Positions 8,319 to 17,282 are shown, counted from the stretch's first letter. The stretch: 46,836 bases of DNA from Bryobacteraceae bacterium (GCA_025928545.1 JAICJH010000052.1:1-46836); one strand, 5' to 3'. The notes: generated by a model not told the origin, from the letters alone. Numbers and translations: made by a program.

Positions 8319-10039
8319 CCGACGGCGAACTGCGCTTTTACTTCCTGCGAAGCAGAATTCTCGGGCCGCTGGAGACTCGTAATCGCGAGCCCCGTTACAA
8401 CCACGACTACGCAGCCGATCACGTTGTACCAAAGATAGGCAATGCTCGTGAAGTACCAGCAGGCGAAGATGACCGCTTCGCCTGCGAGCACGCCCCAAAA
8501 CGCACCCAGCCCGCGCACTTTCTTGAAGAAGAACGCGAGCACGAAAACTCCCAGCATCCCGCCGTAGAAGAACGAGCCCAGCAGATTGACCGCTTCGATC
8601 AGCGACCCCATTCGCTTGACGTACTGCGCCGAGAAAACCGCGTAGCATCCCCACCCCAGGGTGGCCAGCCGCGACACCAGCAGATAGTGGCCCTCCGTGG
8701 CGGCGGTCCGCGCGTGCCGCTTGTAAACATCGATCACGCTCACTGTTGCAAGCGCATTCATCTCCGACGCAATGGATGACATGGTCGCGCCCAGAATCAT
8801 CGCCAGCACGAGGCCGACCACGCCGGCCGGCAGGTATTTCGTCACGAAGGTGAGGAAGATGTAGTTCGTGTCGTTGACCTTCTTCCCACCGGCGCGTTGA
8901 GCCAAAGCCGCGCCTTCGTTTCGCGCCGCATCGAAGCCGGCCTGAGCCTGCCGGTAGTCGCCGTTCGCAATCCGAACCTGCTCCGGATTGCCGCCACGAG
9001 TGGCAGCGATCAGACGGTCCGCGCTGTCTCTGCGGCGCTCAAACGCCGCCTCGTATTTCTTGTCAACGGCCTGGTAAGCCTCACTCAGAGCCGGTTTTTC
9101 CAGCCGCTTCACTTCGTTCTGTTCGAAAAGAATTGGCGGCTTTTGATAGACATAAAACACGAACACCATGGCCCCGATAAACAGGATGAACGCCTGCATC
9201 GGAATTTTCGCGGCGGCGTTGAACCACAGCCCGTGCCGGCTGGCCGCAATGGATTTCCCCGTGAGGTAGCGTTGCACCTGGGACTGGTCCGTTCCGAAAT
9301 AAGCGAGAGCCAGAAACATGCCGCCGAAAAGCCCGCTCCACAGGTTGTAGCGGTCGTTCCAGTCGAACTTGGTGGTCACCATGTTCAGTTTTCCCGCCGC
9401 CCGCGCCAACGTCATGGCGTCGCCGAACGATACGTGCGCAGGCAGGAAGCTGACGGCGCAAATTAGAGCCACCACCAGGCCCACAGTCATCACGCACATC
9501 TGCAGCGTGTGAGTCCACGCAGTTCCCTTCACTCCGCCTTTCATCGTGAACAGGACCGCAATCACGCCCATAATCAGAGTTGTGGTGCCGTCGGGCCAAC
9601 CGAAGATAACCGTCAGCACGACGGCGGGCGCGTACAATCCGATGCCCAACGCGAGCCCGCGCGAAATCAGAAAAATCGTACTGACCAGCACCCTGGTCTT
9701 CGTATCGAAGCGCTGCTCCAGATACTCATAAGCGGTGTAGACTTTGGCGCGATGGAAAAGAGGGACCGCGGTAAACGAGAGAATGACCATTGCGAACGGC
9801 AGTCCGAAATAGAACTGCACAAACCGCATGCCATCGACGTAGGATTGTCCTGTGGTGGAGATGAAAGTAACGGCGCTTGCCTGCGTCGCCATGATGGAAA
9901 GCGCCATGGCATACCAGGGCATGGTCTGACCGGCAAGAAGGTAATGCTCAACACTCCGCACGCCGCGCCCACGCCACAGGCCGTACAGCACGACGGCAGA
10001 CAGAGTAGCGCACAGAACAACCCAATCGACAGCTCTCAT
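8315..10039 (-). CDS. Sodium:solute symporter family protein
   Basis: Predicted inner-membrane protein of 574 residues with about 13 hydrophobic segments. SSS-family features include GRGVRSVEHYLLAGQ-like and AMALSIMATQASAVTFIS near the N terminus, YLEQRFDTKTRVL, and LYFGTDQ-like LAYFGTDQSQVQRYL. The family couples sodium entry to uptake of sugars, sialate or amino acids; the solute here is unknown. A hydrophilic, charged helical insert of about 90 residues (about 298-390, with repeated Ala/Glu/Arg) splits the membrane region and is unusual in length. The gene is downstream of a terminator and convergent with the isomerase gene, which may share its metabolic role. Confidence 0.9.
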   Translation of the reverse strand: MRAVDWVVLCATLSAVVLYGLWRGRGVRSVEHYLLAGQTMPWYAMALSIMATQASAVTFISTTGQSYVDGMRFVQFYFGLPFAMVILSFTAVPLFHRAKVYTAYEYLEQRFDTKTRVLVSTIFLISRGLALGIGLYAPAVVLTVIFGWPDGTTTLIMGVIAVLFTMKGGVKGTAWTHTLQMCVMTVGLVVALICAVSFLPAHVSFGDAMTLARAAGKLNMVTTKFDWNDRYNLWSGLFGGMFLALAYFGTDQSQVQRYLTGKSIAASRHGLWFNAAAKIPMQAFILFIGAMVFVFYVYQKPPILFEQNEVKRLEKPALSEAYQAVDKKYEAAFERRRDSADRLIAATRGGNPEQVRIANGDYRQAQAGFDAARNEGAALAQRAGGKKVNDTNYIFLTFVTKYLPAGVVGLVLAMILGATMSSIASEMNALATVSVIDVYKRHARTAATEGHYLLVSRLATLGWGCYAVFSAQYVKRMGSLIEAVNLLGSFFYGGMLGVFVLAFFFKKVRGLGAFWGVLAGEAVIFACWYFTSIAYLWYNVIGCVVVVVTGLAITSLQRPENSASQEVKAQFAVG

Positions 10040-10080
10040 ATGGATTTCTTCAGGCGCCTTGCGGAGGAATGTCTGCGTCT

Positions 10081-10126
10081 AAAAACAAGCGGCCCGTTCG
10101 CGGTGAATGACATGCGAACGGACCGC
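10081..10126 (-). terminator. Rho-independent terminator of the jelly-roll gene
   Basis: Read on the minus strand, an 8-bp stem (10094-10101 with 10114-10121) is extended by 4 bp across one C/A mismatch (10089-10092 with 10123-10126). Its loop is 12 nt. It is followed by TTGTTTTT (five A at 10081-10085 on the plus strand). It sits 12 nt behind the stop of the secreted jelly-roll gene and before the symporter gene, which therefore needs its own promoter. Confidence 0.75.
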
Positions 10127-10137
10127 CTGAGGGACAA

Positions 10138-10956
10138 CTATTTCGTCATCGTGAAACCGGTAACAAGGACATCGGTGTTGTGCGCAAACCGCAATCCGTA
10201 CGCGCCATCGGTCGATTTCAGCTTCCCTTCGCTGACCAGAGCCGACTTGTCGTAGCTGCCCACAACCGTGCCGTTAACGGAGCACTCCACCTTGCCGCCC
10301 TTCACCGAAACCGCGATGTCCTGCGAAACGGGCTGACCCGGGCCTTCGGCTTTGTGAATTGCCGCATTGGTTTCCCCGCGTCCACCGTTCATCTGAAATG
10401 GCGCCGGGCCAAAGCCGCGGACGATGAAATTGCCGTTGCCATAGGCCGCGCAATAGAGCTCGGTCTGTTCCGGAGTTCCCATATCGTTACCGCCGATCAC
10501 AATGCCGTAAGGATGCGGATGGCTGTTGAGGTTCATATACTTCGGCTCATTGAACGACGCTTTTACCGTGTAATCGCCGGATGCCTTCGCATCGGTCTTC
10601 CAGTAAGTGGTGGCGGGACCGGTGGTAACGTGCATCGCCGCGCCTTCCTGCGCCAGCTTCGCATCGTTAATAGTCATACCGGCCTTTTCCTCGCCGGCAT
10701 CGACCTTGCCGGACCAACCGGCAATCTTGATACCGCCGTCCGTGACCGCGCGCGAGCCGTCCGTGGTTGGACTGCCGGGACCACCAATAAACGGGCCTCT
10801 GCCGCGTCCAGCGCCGCGACCGGAACCGCCAGCGGCGCCGGGACCGCCGGGACCTCCTGGAGGGGGGCCGCCAGCCGGGGGCTGGGCAAAGACACCTGCG
10901 GATGAAGCGATGAATAATGCGACAGCTGCTAAAGCGGAACCGTAGACGAGACGCAT
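10138..10956 (-). CDS. Secreted jelly-roll (DUF1080-like) protein
   Basis: Predicted protein of 272 residues. A signal peptide (1-25, ending VFAQ) is followed by a Gly/Pro/Arg-rich low-complexity linker (about 26-60). A beta-rich domain follows (WKTDAKASGDYTVKASF, YGIVIGG, VKGGKVECSVNG, YGLRFAHNTDVLVTGF) like the concanavalin-type DUF1080/3-keto-disaccharide hydrolase fold. I see no proven catalytic residues, so carbohydrate binding or hydrolysis is only inferred. The start MRLVYGS is chosen over an in-frame ATG nine codons upstream because AAAGGA lies 6 nt before it. It has its own terminator. Confidence 0.75.
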   Translation of the reverse strand: MRLVYGSALAAVALFIASSAGVFAQPPAGGPPPGGPGGPGAAGGSGRGAGRGRGPFIGGPGSPTTDGSRAVTDGGIKIAGWSGKVDAGEEKAGMTINDAKLAQEGAAMHVTTGPATTYWKTDAKASGDYTVKASFNEPKYMNLNSHPHPYGIVIGGNDMGTPEQTELYCAAYGNGNFIVRGFGPAPFQMNGGRGETNAAIHKAEGPGQPVSQDIAVSVKGGKVECSVNGTVVGSYDKSALVSEGKLKSTDGAYGLRFAHNTDVLVTGFTMTK

Positions 10957-11161
10957 GGAATTTCCTTTCATTTGACGTGCCAATAGACGTTTTGGTTTGT
11001 TACCGCGGGACCTTTCGCGATCAAACCTTCAAATAGCTTCTCACAGTTACCCCACTCAATTGTTAGAATTGCCCGCCACCTCGTTTTCATCCATTGGCGT
11101 GCCGCTGCCCGCGCGTAAATATATGTTTTTGAGACGGCGGGTAGTGAGATGATGGGCAACA

Positions 11162-12661
11162 ATGAGCGACACCCATCCGAGCCGCCGCGACGTCCTCGCG
11201 GGTCTGGCGGCAGCGCCACTCTTCGAAACGGCCCTGGAGGCTCAGGCCACGGCCGACCCCGTCTGTTTCCTGAGTGCAATCGAAATGGCCCGGCTGATCC
11301 GCGCAAAGAAACTCTCAGCTCGTGAAGCCATGGCGGCTCATCTGAAACAGATCGAGCGCGTCAATCCAAAAGTAAACGCGATCGTGACGCTCGTCGCGGA
11401 TATGGCGAGTCAGGCCGCGGCAAAGGCCGATGAACTCCAGGCGCACAAAGCTGTTCTCGGTCCGCTGCATGGCCTGCCCACCGGCATTAAAGATCTTCAG
11501 GAAACTCGCGGCATCCGCACCACCTACGGCTCGCCGCTCCTCAAAGATTACGTTCCAGCCAAAGACGATTTGATTGTCGAACGCCTCGCAAACGCGGGCG
11601 CGATTGTTCTCGGTAAAACCAACACCCCCGAGTTCGGAGCCGGATCGCAAACTTTCAATACAGTTTTCGGGGCAACACTGAATCCGTACGATCCGACAAA
11701 GACCTGCGGCGGATCTTCCGGTGGCGCGGCCGTCGCGCTCGCCTGCGGACTGGTGCCAGTTGCCAGCGGTTCCGATGCCGGCGGTTCCCTGCGCAATCCG
11801 GCCGCTTTCAGCAACGTGGTCGGGTTCCGCCCTTCGGTCGGGCGCGTACCCGATCCGAAAGGTGCGTTTGGATGGTCCACGCTAAGCACGAACGGTTGCC
11901 TCGGCCGCTCCGCCGCAGACCTGGCTTACGTTTTGAGCACCATCGCGGGTCCCGATTCCCGCGCGCCACTTTCCATCAACGAACCCGGAGCGAACTTCGC
12001 GCGACCGCTTGATCGCAGTTTCAAAGGTGTCCGCATCGCGTGGTTTAACAATCTGGGAGGTATTCCTTTTGATATCCGGGTCCGCTCCGTTATCGATGCC
12101 CATCGGAAGACATTCGAAGCCCTCGGCTGCATCGTCGAACAGACGGAACCGGATTTCGCTCCCGCCGAAATCTCTTTCCGCATCCTGCGCGCGTGGAATT
12201 CAGCCAACGTGTATGGCGCCCGGCTGCGTGAGCACCCGGAAGCATTTAAAGACACTCTCACAGGTGAAATTGAGGCGGGGCTCCGTTTGACCGGAGCGGA
12301 CGTCGCCCGCGCCGAAACCGCTCACACGCAGTTGTGGCGCACATTTCAGGCGTTCCTTGAAAAGTATGAATACTTCGTCTTGCCCACCACCCAGCTTCCT
12401 CCGTTCGATGTGAATACCCCGTATCCGAAAGAGATCGCGGGTGTCACTTTCAACAACTACATCGACTGGATGAAATCCTGCTGGTACATTTCCGCCACGG
12501 GTAATCCTGCCGCTTCGGTGCCTGCCGGCTTCACTCCGGAAGGTCTGCCCATCGGTATCCAGCTTGTCGGCCGCTACCAGCAGGATTTCAGCGTGCTTCA
12601 GTTGGCCCATGCGTTTGAACAGGCAACGGGCTTCTCAAAGAAGCGCCCCACGATTGCTTAA
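11162..12661 (+). CDS. Amidase signature family enzyme, probably exported
   Basis: Predicted protein of 499 residues. Amidase-signature enzymes hydrolyse amides with a Ser-cisSer-Lys triad. Here that is Lys110 (GIKDL), Ser185 (GGSSGG) and Ser209 (SDAGGSLRNPA); the spacings of 75 and 24 residues equal those of mammalian fatty-acid amide hydrolase. The N terminus SRRDVLAGLAAAPL resembles a twin-arginine signal, so export is likely. There is no sign of GatB or GatC nearby, so it is not a tRNA amidotransferase subunit in context. The substrate is unknown. It stands alone on the plus strand, with a small membrane-protein gene 27 nt downstream. Confidence 0.9.
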   Translation: MSDTHPSRRDVLAGLAAAPLFETALEAQATADPVCFLSAIEMARLIRAKKLSAREAMAAHLKQIERVNPKVNAIVTLVADMASQAAAKADELQAHKAVLGPLHGLPTGIKDLQETRGIRTTYGSPLLKDYVPAKDDLIVERLANAGAIVLGKTNTPEFGAGSQTFNTVFGATLNPYDPTKTCGGSSGGAAVALACGLVPVASGSDAGGSLRNPAAFSNVVGFRPSVGRVPDPKGAFGWSTLSTNGCLGRSAADLAYVLSTIAGPDSRAPLSINEPGANFARPLDRSFKGVRIAWFNNLGGIPFDIRVRSVIDAHRKTFEALGCIVEQTEPDFAPAEISFRILRAWNSANVYGARLREHPEAFKDTLTGEIEAGLRLTGADVARAETAHTQLWRTFQAFLEKYEYFVLPTTQLPPFDVNTPYPKEIAGVTFNNYIDWMKSCWYISATGNPAASVPAGFTPEGLPIGIQLVGRYQQDFSVLQLAHAFEQATGFSKKRPTIA

Positions 12662-12688
12662 TCCTGCGCGTAAACCCATTGCGGTAAT

Positions 12689-12877
12689 TTGGAAACGTTG
12701 GGCAGCTTTCAATCCAAGTACTGGGGCTGGTGGTATCTGGCTATCGGGATCGGCTTCCTGCTGCTGGCGATCGTCGCGAACATGCGCCACGCGCCTCTGG
12801 GTGGAATCATCATTCGTATCGTCATAGCCGTTGGCTTCGAACTTCTCGCCTGGATACAATTTCGCTACGGGAGTTAA
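12689..12877 (+). CDS. Small two-helix membrane protein
   Basis: Predicted protein of 62 residues starting with TTG. It has two hydrophobic helices (about 12-30, WGWWYLAIGIGFLLLAIV, and about 37-56, GGIIIRIVIAVGFELLAWI) joined by a short basic turn, and almost no soluble part. No family recognised. It lies between the amidase and esterase genes and reads as coding by its strong membrane pattern, but the start lacks a good Shine-Dalgarno sequence. Confidence 0.5.
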   Translation: METLGSFQSKYWGWWYLAIGIGFLLLAIVANMRHAPLGGIIIRIVIAVGFELLAWIQFRYGS

Positions 12878-12902
12878 TCGCTCTCCGAAAAGGAGAATCG
12901 TT

Positions 12903-13745
12903 ATGTTGCGAATCCTGCTTCTCGCCTGTGCCACCCTTACCGCCGCTGCGCAATCGCTTCCCGCCCCGGCGAATGTGATTCCGCTCTATGCCGGAGTGGC
13001 CCCCGGCTCCGAGAACTGGCACTATGACGAACGCGCCGCCGGAACAGCCTCCAACCCGCAAGCGCAAAATATTGTTCGACCCGTCCTGATGTATTACCCC
13101 GCGGAGAAAGCCATCACCGTCGGAACCGCCATGATCGTCGCTCCAGGCGGCGGCTTCCGCACCCTCATGATGTCTTACGAAGGAGTCGACGTCGCGAAGC
13201 GCCTCAACCAGATGGGTATCGATGCGTTCGTTCTCAAGTACCGCACCACCTATGTCGACACTGCAACGCCGCCCGGCCCGAATCCACAGGTTTGGCAGAA
13301 TGTTCGCGCCATGTCGGATGCGGATGGGCAACAGGCGGTGCGCCTTCTGCGACAGCATGCCGCCGAATATGGGGTGCAGCCAAATCGAATCGGGATGATC
13401 GGATTTTCCGCCGGCGGCGGCGTCCTGCTTTCCGCCGTCTATGGCCCCGCCGATGGCAGACCTGACTTCGCCGCTCCCATCTACGCTGCCGGCGCCAGTT
13501 CCACTCCCCCGCCCGCCGGAGCCCCGCCACTCTTCATCGCCGTCGCATCCGACGATAAAACAGTGGGATACCAGGGCTCGATTGATCTGTTCGGCGCATG
13601 GATTAAAGCCGGCCTGCGCGCAGAACTGCACGTCTTTCAGACCGGCGCGCATGGCTTCGTCACGAAGGGTGGCGGCGCCGACCATTATCTGGATCGTCTG
13701 GAAGACTGGCTTCGGGTAAACGGTCTTTTGAAGAAAGCTATTTGA
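12903..13745 (+). CDS. Secreted alpha/beta hydrolase (esterase-like)
   Basis: Predicted protein of 280 residues with a signal peptide (1-16, ending TAAAQS). The fold is that of BD-FAE/acetyl-xylan esterase-like hydrolases: oxyanion loop APGGGFR, nucleophile Ser169 in GFSAGGG, acid Asp217 or Asp218 in ASDDKTV and base His250 in GAHGF. It probably deacetylates or de-esterifies carbohydrates outside the cytoplasm. The start is the ATG preceded by AAAAGGAG at the right distance; the string AGGAGAATCGTT before it is the same as that before the Flp pilin gene. Its 3' end overlaps the convergent methyltransferase gene by 8 bp. Confidence 0.88.
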   Translation: MLRILLLACATLTAAAQSLPAPANVIPLYAGVAPGSENWHYDERAAGTASNPQAQNIVRPVLMYYPAEKAITVGTAMIVAPGGGFRTLMMSYEGVDVAKRLNQMGIDAFVLKYRTTYVDTATPPGPNPQVWQNVRAMSDADGQQAVRLLRQHAAEYGVQPNRIGMIGFSAGGGVLLSAVYGPADGRPDFAAPIYAAGASSTPPPAGAPPLFIAVASDDKTVGYQGSIDLFGAWIKAGLRAELHVFQTGAHGFVTKGGGADHYLDRLEDWLRVNGLLKKAI

Positions 13746-14760
13746 TTCCGATCACCATCGAATCAGGCCCGACGAGATGCTCCACACGCGTCTCGCGGAA
13801 GCCGGCTTCCTTCATCCAACCAATGCAGTCCGCTCCGCTGTAATCGAAGCCGCCGTTGGTTTCGATCAGCATATTCAGACTCATCATCAGCCCGAAGGCA
13901 TTCTTCGAGCGGTCGTCGTCAATGATCGCGTCATAAGCGATCATTGCTCCGCCCTCGGGAATCGCCTCATACGCTTTCCGGATGAGCATCTTTTTCTCTT
14001 CCAGATTCCAGTCGTGAAGGATATGCCCCATCATGATGACGTCCGCCTTCGGCAGCGGATCGGTAAAGAAACTGCCGGGCCGGAATTGAACCCGCCCCGC
14101 TAAACCATTGGCCTCCACATACTCTTCGAAAACAGGCGCTACTTCCGGCAGATCGAAACCAATGCCCGACAGGTGTTCGTTCGCCCGCGTCACCTGAACA
14201 ATCAGATCGCCCTGCGCGGTACCAACATCGGCGGCAGTTTTGTATTTTGCCCACGGAAATTTAGCCGCAATCGTCATGTTGGCCCCGTGGCTGATCCCGC
14301 TCATCGCGGCCAGAAACTGTTTCAGGCGCGCCGGGTCGGCATAGAGCGCGGCAAAAATATCCGGCTCGCCATGGGCCCCCTCGTTCTGCGGCATCCCGGT
14401 GCGCAACGCTGTGGTCAGTCCGCCCCAGAACGGGTACAGCCGGCTGTTGGCCATCTCGAGAATGCCGCCGATGTAAGAGGGCTTACGCTTATCCAGAAAG
14501 AAATCGGCGTTGGGCGTGTTGGAGTATTTCCCATCATGCCGTTCGAGAAAACCCAACGCGACCAGCGTATCGAAAAAGTCGCGCGCGCCGCGCGGGTGAA
14601 GGCCAAGCCGCCCTGTGAGCGTAGCGAGATCGTCGGGATGTTTAGCCAACTCCGTGAAGACCTCCATCTCAATAGCGCTTAGCAGGCTTTTCGAGGCCCA
14701 GAAAGCCAGACCTGTCTGGAGAATATGTTCAGGATTCAGTGCCGGTTGCGGTGTGCTCAT
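13738..14760 (-). CDS. SAM-dependent O-methyltransferase, family 2
   Basis: Predicted cytosolic protein of 340 residues. The N-terminal winged-helix dimerisation domain (about 10-95) ends in DFFDTLVALGFLE. The catalytic Rossmann domain starts near AADVGTAQGD, a variant of the SAM-binding glycine loop (usually DVGGGxG). It continues with FDLPEVAP, PKADVIMMGHILHDW and EGGAMIAYD. The HxxHDW-like segment carries the general-base His typical of acetylserotonin/hydroxyindole-type methyltransferases. The substrate is likely a small phenolic or similar metabolite. AAAGGA precedes the ATG. It follows the sulfatase gene by 12 nt and is the last gene of that operon. Confidence 0.9.
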   Translation of the reverse strand: MSTPQPALNPEHILQTGLAFWASKSLLSAIEMEVFTELAKHPDDLATLTGRLGLHPRGARDFFDTLVALGFLERHDGKYSNTPNADFFLDKRKPSYIGGILEMANSRLYPFWGGLTTALRTGMPQNEGAHGEPDIFAALYADPARLKQFLAAMSGISHGANMTIAAKFPWAKYKTAADVGTAQGDLIVQVTRANEHLSGIGFDLPEVAPVFEEYVEANGLAGRVQFRPGSFFTDPLPKADVIMMGHILHDWNLEEKKMLIRKAYEAIPEGGAMIAYDAIIDDDRSKNAFGLMMSLNMLIETNGGFDYSGADCIGWMKEAGFRETRVEHLVGPDSMVIGIK

Positions 14761-14772
14761 AGAAGTATCCTT

Positions 14773-16155
14773 TTAGTCGATGGAACGCGGCAAAGCTCCG
14801 GCCGCAGTCGGACTGACTTTTGTAACCTTTGTGACTTCCCAGTCGTGCTGAATATGTTCGGGAAACGTTTTCATCGCAGCCTCCACCTTCCCGAGGATCT
14901 GGCTGACAATCTCCGGATGCATATCCGCAACATCGTAACTCTCGTCGGGGTCCCTGTCGAGATCGTACAACTCCGGCCGGGGCAACAGCAAGTTCTTCAG
15001 ACCTTCCTTTGGTGCCGGACTGTACCCGCGCCGATTGTAGCGCGTCACATGCATTTTCCACTGCCCCCAGCGCGCGCACTGGAGGTGGTTGTCATCGAAA
15101 TACAACAACGGCTCGCGATCGATTGATTTCACGGCGCCGGTAAGCAACGGCCAGACATCGATTCCGTCAACAGCTTTCGCCGGAGCGTGCGCGCCGCAGA
15201 GTTTTGTGATCGTCGGCGCGACATCCAGCATGGACGCCAATGCGCCCGAAACACGCCCTTTCGGAATGCGCCCCGGCATCCACGCGATAAACGGCTCCCG
15301 AACGCCGCCTTCCCAGGTTTCTCCTTTGCGTCCGCGCAATTTGCCCGGGCTGCCCTGATACCAGGGCCCGTTGTCGCTTGAGAACAGCACCAGCGTATTG
15401 TCCGCGGCACCCGTAGCGTGCAGCGTCTTCATCACCTCACCGACGCTCCAGTCCAGTTCGGCGACCGCATCTCCATAGATCCCATGCGGCGACTTGCCCC
15501 GGAAACGCGTCGAGGCCGCCAGCGGAATATGCGGGAACGTATGCGGGAAATAGAGGAAGAACGGCGAGCCTTTGGCCTGGTTCAGAAACTGAACCGCTTC
15601 ATCGGTGTAGCGCTGCGTGAGAGTATCCAGCTTCACCGGCTGTTCGACGATGTTCTCGTCGCGCATCAGCACGCTGGGCGTCATATCGTTGCTGTACGGA
15701 ATCCCGAAGTAGTGATCGAAACCCCGCCGGGTCGGAAGGTACTCGGGGGTAACGCCCAGATGCCATTTGCCGACGCACTGAGTGCGGTAACCACTGGCCT
15801 TCAACAAATCGGCGAGCGTCTGCTCATCCTGATTCAGGCCGGTTGTGTCGGTAGCGTTCAGCACCCGCGGAACGCCGACCCGCGTGGGATATCTGCCGGT
15901 GAGCAACGATGCGCGGGACGGCGAGCAAACCGGATTCGCCGAAGTCCAGTTGGTGAAGCGCACGCCTTCAGCCGCCAGCTTATCGATGTTCGGTGTACTC
16001 AGATCCGATCCATAAACATGCAGATCGCCGTAGCCCATATCGTCGGCATAAATCAATACGATATTCGGAGGATTCGCGGAGGCGCCGCGAAGCAAAGGCG
16101 CGTCTGGAATGAGAGACGTCGCGGCCAGTGTCTGGAGAAAGGTGCGGCGGCGCAT
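14773..16155 (-). CDS. Exported sulfatase (arylsulfatase family)
   Basis: Predicted protein of 460 residues. MRRRTFLQTLAATSL is a TAT-like signal. The type I sulfatase core is intact: metal ligands Asp38-Asp39 (YADDMGYGD), the formylglycine site Cys77 in CSPSRASLLTGR, and GKWHLG. It removes sulfate esters from organic compounds. Cys77 must be oxidised to formylglycine by a maturase that is not in this window. The C-terminal third fits the usual S1-family extension. It is the middle gene of the HEAT-sulfatase-methyltransferase run (37 nt behind the HEAT gene). Confidence 0.93.
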   Translation of the reverse strand: MRRRTFLQTLAATSLIPDAPLLRGASANPPNIVLIYADDMGYGDLHVYGSDLSTPNIDKLAAEGVRFTNWTSANPVCSPSRASLLTGRYPTRVGVPRVLNATDTTGLNQDEQTLADLLKASGYRTQCVGKWHLGVTPEYLPTRRGFDHYFGIPYSNDMTPSVLMRDENIVEQPVKLDTLTQRYTDEAVQFLNQAKGSPFFLYFPHTFPHIPLAASTRFRGKSPHGIYGDAVAELDWSVGEVMKTLHATGAADNTLVLFSSDNGPWYQGSPGKLRGRKGETWEGGVREPFIAWMPGRIPKGRVSGALASMLDVAPTITKLCGAHAPAKAVDGIDVWPLLTGAVKSIDREPLLYFDDNHLQCARWGQWKMHVTRYNRRGYSPAPKEGLKNLLLPRPELYDLDRDPDESYDVADMHPEIVSQILGKVEAAMKTFPEHIQHDWEVTKVTKVSPTAAGALPRSID

Positions 16156-16192
16156 CCCGCCAGTCTATCGCAGGCCCCGGCTGCCCGGGATC

Positions 16193-17074
16193 TTATTTCT
16201 TGTCTGTTTTCGGCTGTGCCACAGGCCCCTGCGAAACCACGCCGGGCGCTCCGTTTCTATTCAGAATCCGGAGAATTGAAACTGCCGCCATATCGCGCAC
16301 CATATTATGCTTGTCGAGCAACATGCTCTCAAGTTTGGGTATGCTGGCCGCGTTGCCACGTTCACCCAACCCTTTGGCAGCCTCCAGACGCACGAATTGG
16401 TTATCGTCGTCGAGGGCCCATTCCAACAGCTGAATTGCGTAGTTATCCGGATCCTTCGCCAGATAGGCGACTGCGGCCGCCCGTCCGGGGGTACCTTTGC
16501 TCTTCAGCTCCGCAGTATTTTTTACGGCCGGAATCACCATGGAAGCAGGCCCGAACATTGCCCCGGCCGCATCGGTGGTCCCCATCAGGATCAGGCCTTC
16601 CGGATGCTTCAGTTTATGTTTTGCAGTCCGCATGGCATTGGTAATCATCCCCGGCGTAACTTTTCTTTCACCCGCGAGCACTTCAACCAGCACATCACGT
16701 CCGCTGCTGTCCCCCAGTTGCGTCAGCGCTTTTGCCGCCGCGAACGACACCTCCGGCGAATCGTCATCCAATGCTTGCTTCAGGTCATCGATAGCCGACG
16801 TCGCTTTCATATCTCCCAAAGCCAGGGCCGCGACTCTGCGAACGAAGAGATCTTTGTCGTGCAGCGCGTTGACTACTCGCTGGACAGCATCGCGGTCCGG
16901 ACTGCCCAGCGTAGAGAGCGCAGCCAATCCCTGCTGGCGGTGTTCGCTACTGCTATCGGCTTTGAGCGATTCGTCCAGTAACCGCCAGACTTCGGCTCGT
17001 TGTGTTTTCGGGTCCGGCTCCGCCGCAATAATCATCCGCGCGGCGATCAGTGCAAGGATGGCGATGTGTCTCAC
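16193..17074 (-). CDS. Exported HEAT-repeat protein
   Basis: Predicted protein of 293 residues starting with GTG. A signal-like N terminus (IAILALIAARMIIAAE) is followed by two HEAT-repeat blocks: about 60-130 (LFVRRVAALALGDM, SPEVSFAAAKALTQLGD) and about 225-280 (QFVRLEAAKGLGERG, HNMVRDMAAVSILRIL). HEAT solenoids bind other proteins; no enzyme motif is visible. The stretch between the blocks (about 140-200) is less regular. It is first in the operon with sulfatase and methyltransferase, and its start is 56 nt from the edge of the CRP-type palindrome, so it may be controlled by it. Confidence 0.85.
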   Translation of the reverse strand: MRHIAILALIAARMIIAAEPDPKTQRAEVWRLLDESLKADSSSEHRQQGLAALSTLGSPDRDAVQRVVNALHDKDLFVRRVAALALGDMKATSAIDDLKQALDDDSPEVSFAAAKALTQLGDSSGRDVLVEVLAGERKVTPGMITNAMRTAKHKLKHPEGLILMGTTDAAGAMFGPASMVIPAVKNTAELKSKGTPGRAAAVAYLAKDPDNYAIQLLEWALDDDNQFVRLEAAKGLGERGNAASIPKLESMLLDKHNMVRDMAAVSILRILNRNGAPGVVSQGPVAQPKTDKK

Positions 17075-17129
17075 AGCACTCTGCGTGCATTTGAAGTGCC
17101 ACGGCCGAAATACTTGTTAATTGGGCATT

Positions 17130-17151
17130 AAATGTGAGGTCTATCACATTT
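17130..17151. promoter_or_regulatory. CRP-type operator palindrome
   Basis: Two perfect 8-bp arms, AAATGTGA and TCACATTT, are separated by 6 bp (GGTCTA). The core TGTGA-N6-TCACA and the A/T flanks equal the arms of the Escherichia coli CRP consensus. It lies in the 208-bp divergent spacer between the HEAT-repeat operon (start 17074) and the Flp pilin gene (start 17283). Seen directly: the palindrome. Inferred: binding by a CRP/FNR-family regulator. I could not place -10 boxes at standard class I or II distances with confidence. Confidence 0.72.
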
Positions 17152-17282
17152 GAGTAGTTAACTATGACTATTGGCAATCTAGGAGTGGCAACCGATTCCG
17201 GCTTACGATGATTCGTGACGATTATGGCTCAGCCTGATTGCCGCATAGACAGGTCCAGTAAATACATCATAGGAGAATCGTT

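Noticed and set aside
10968..11306. Minus-strand frame upstream of the amidase
   Set aside because: Arg/Pro-rich, overlaps the amidase start antisense and the promoter region; no ribosome site.
12822..13685. Minus-strand frame of 287 codons over the esterase
   Set aside because: Antisense to an intact Ser-Asp-His hydrolase; Gly/Ser-rich shadow.
17160..17250. Possible sigma-54 promoter before the pilin gene
   Set aside because: TGGCTC and TTGC elements exist, but the GG-GC distance is 12 rather than 10, and no other near match fits.
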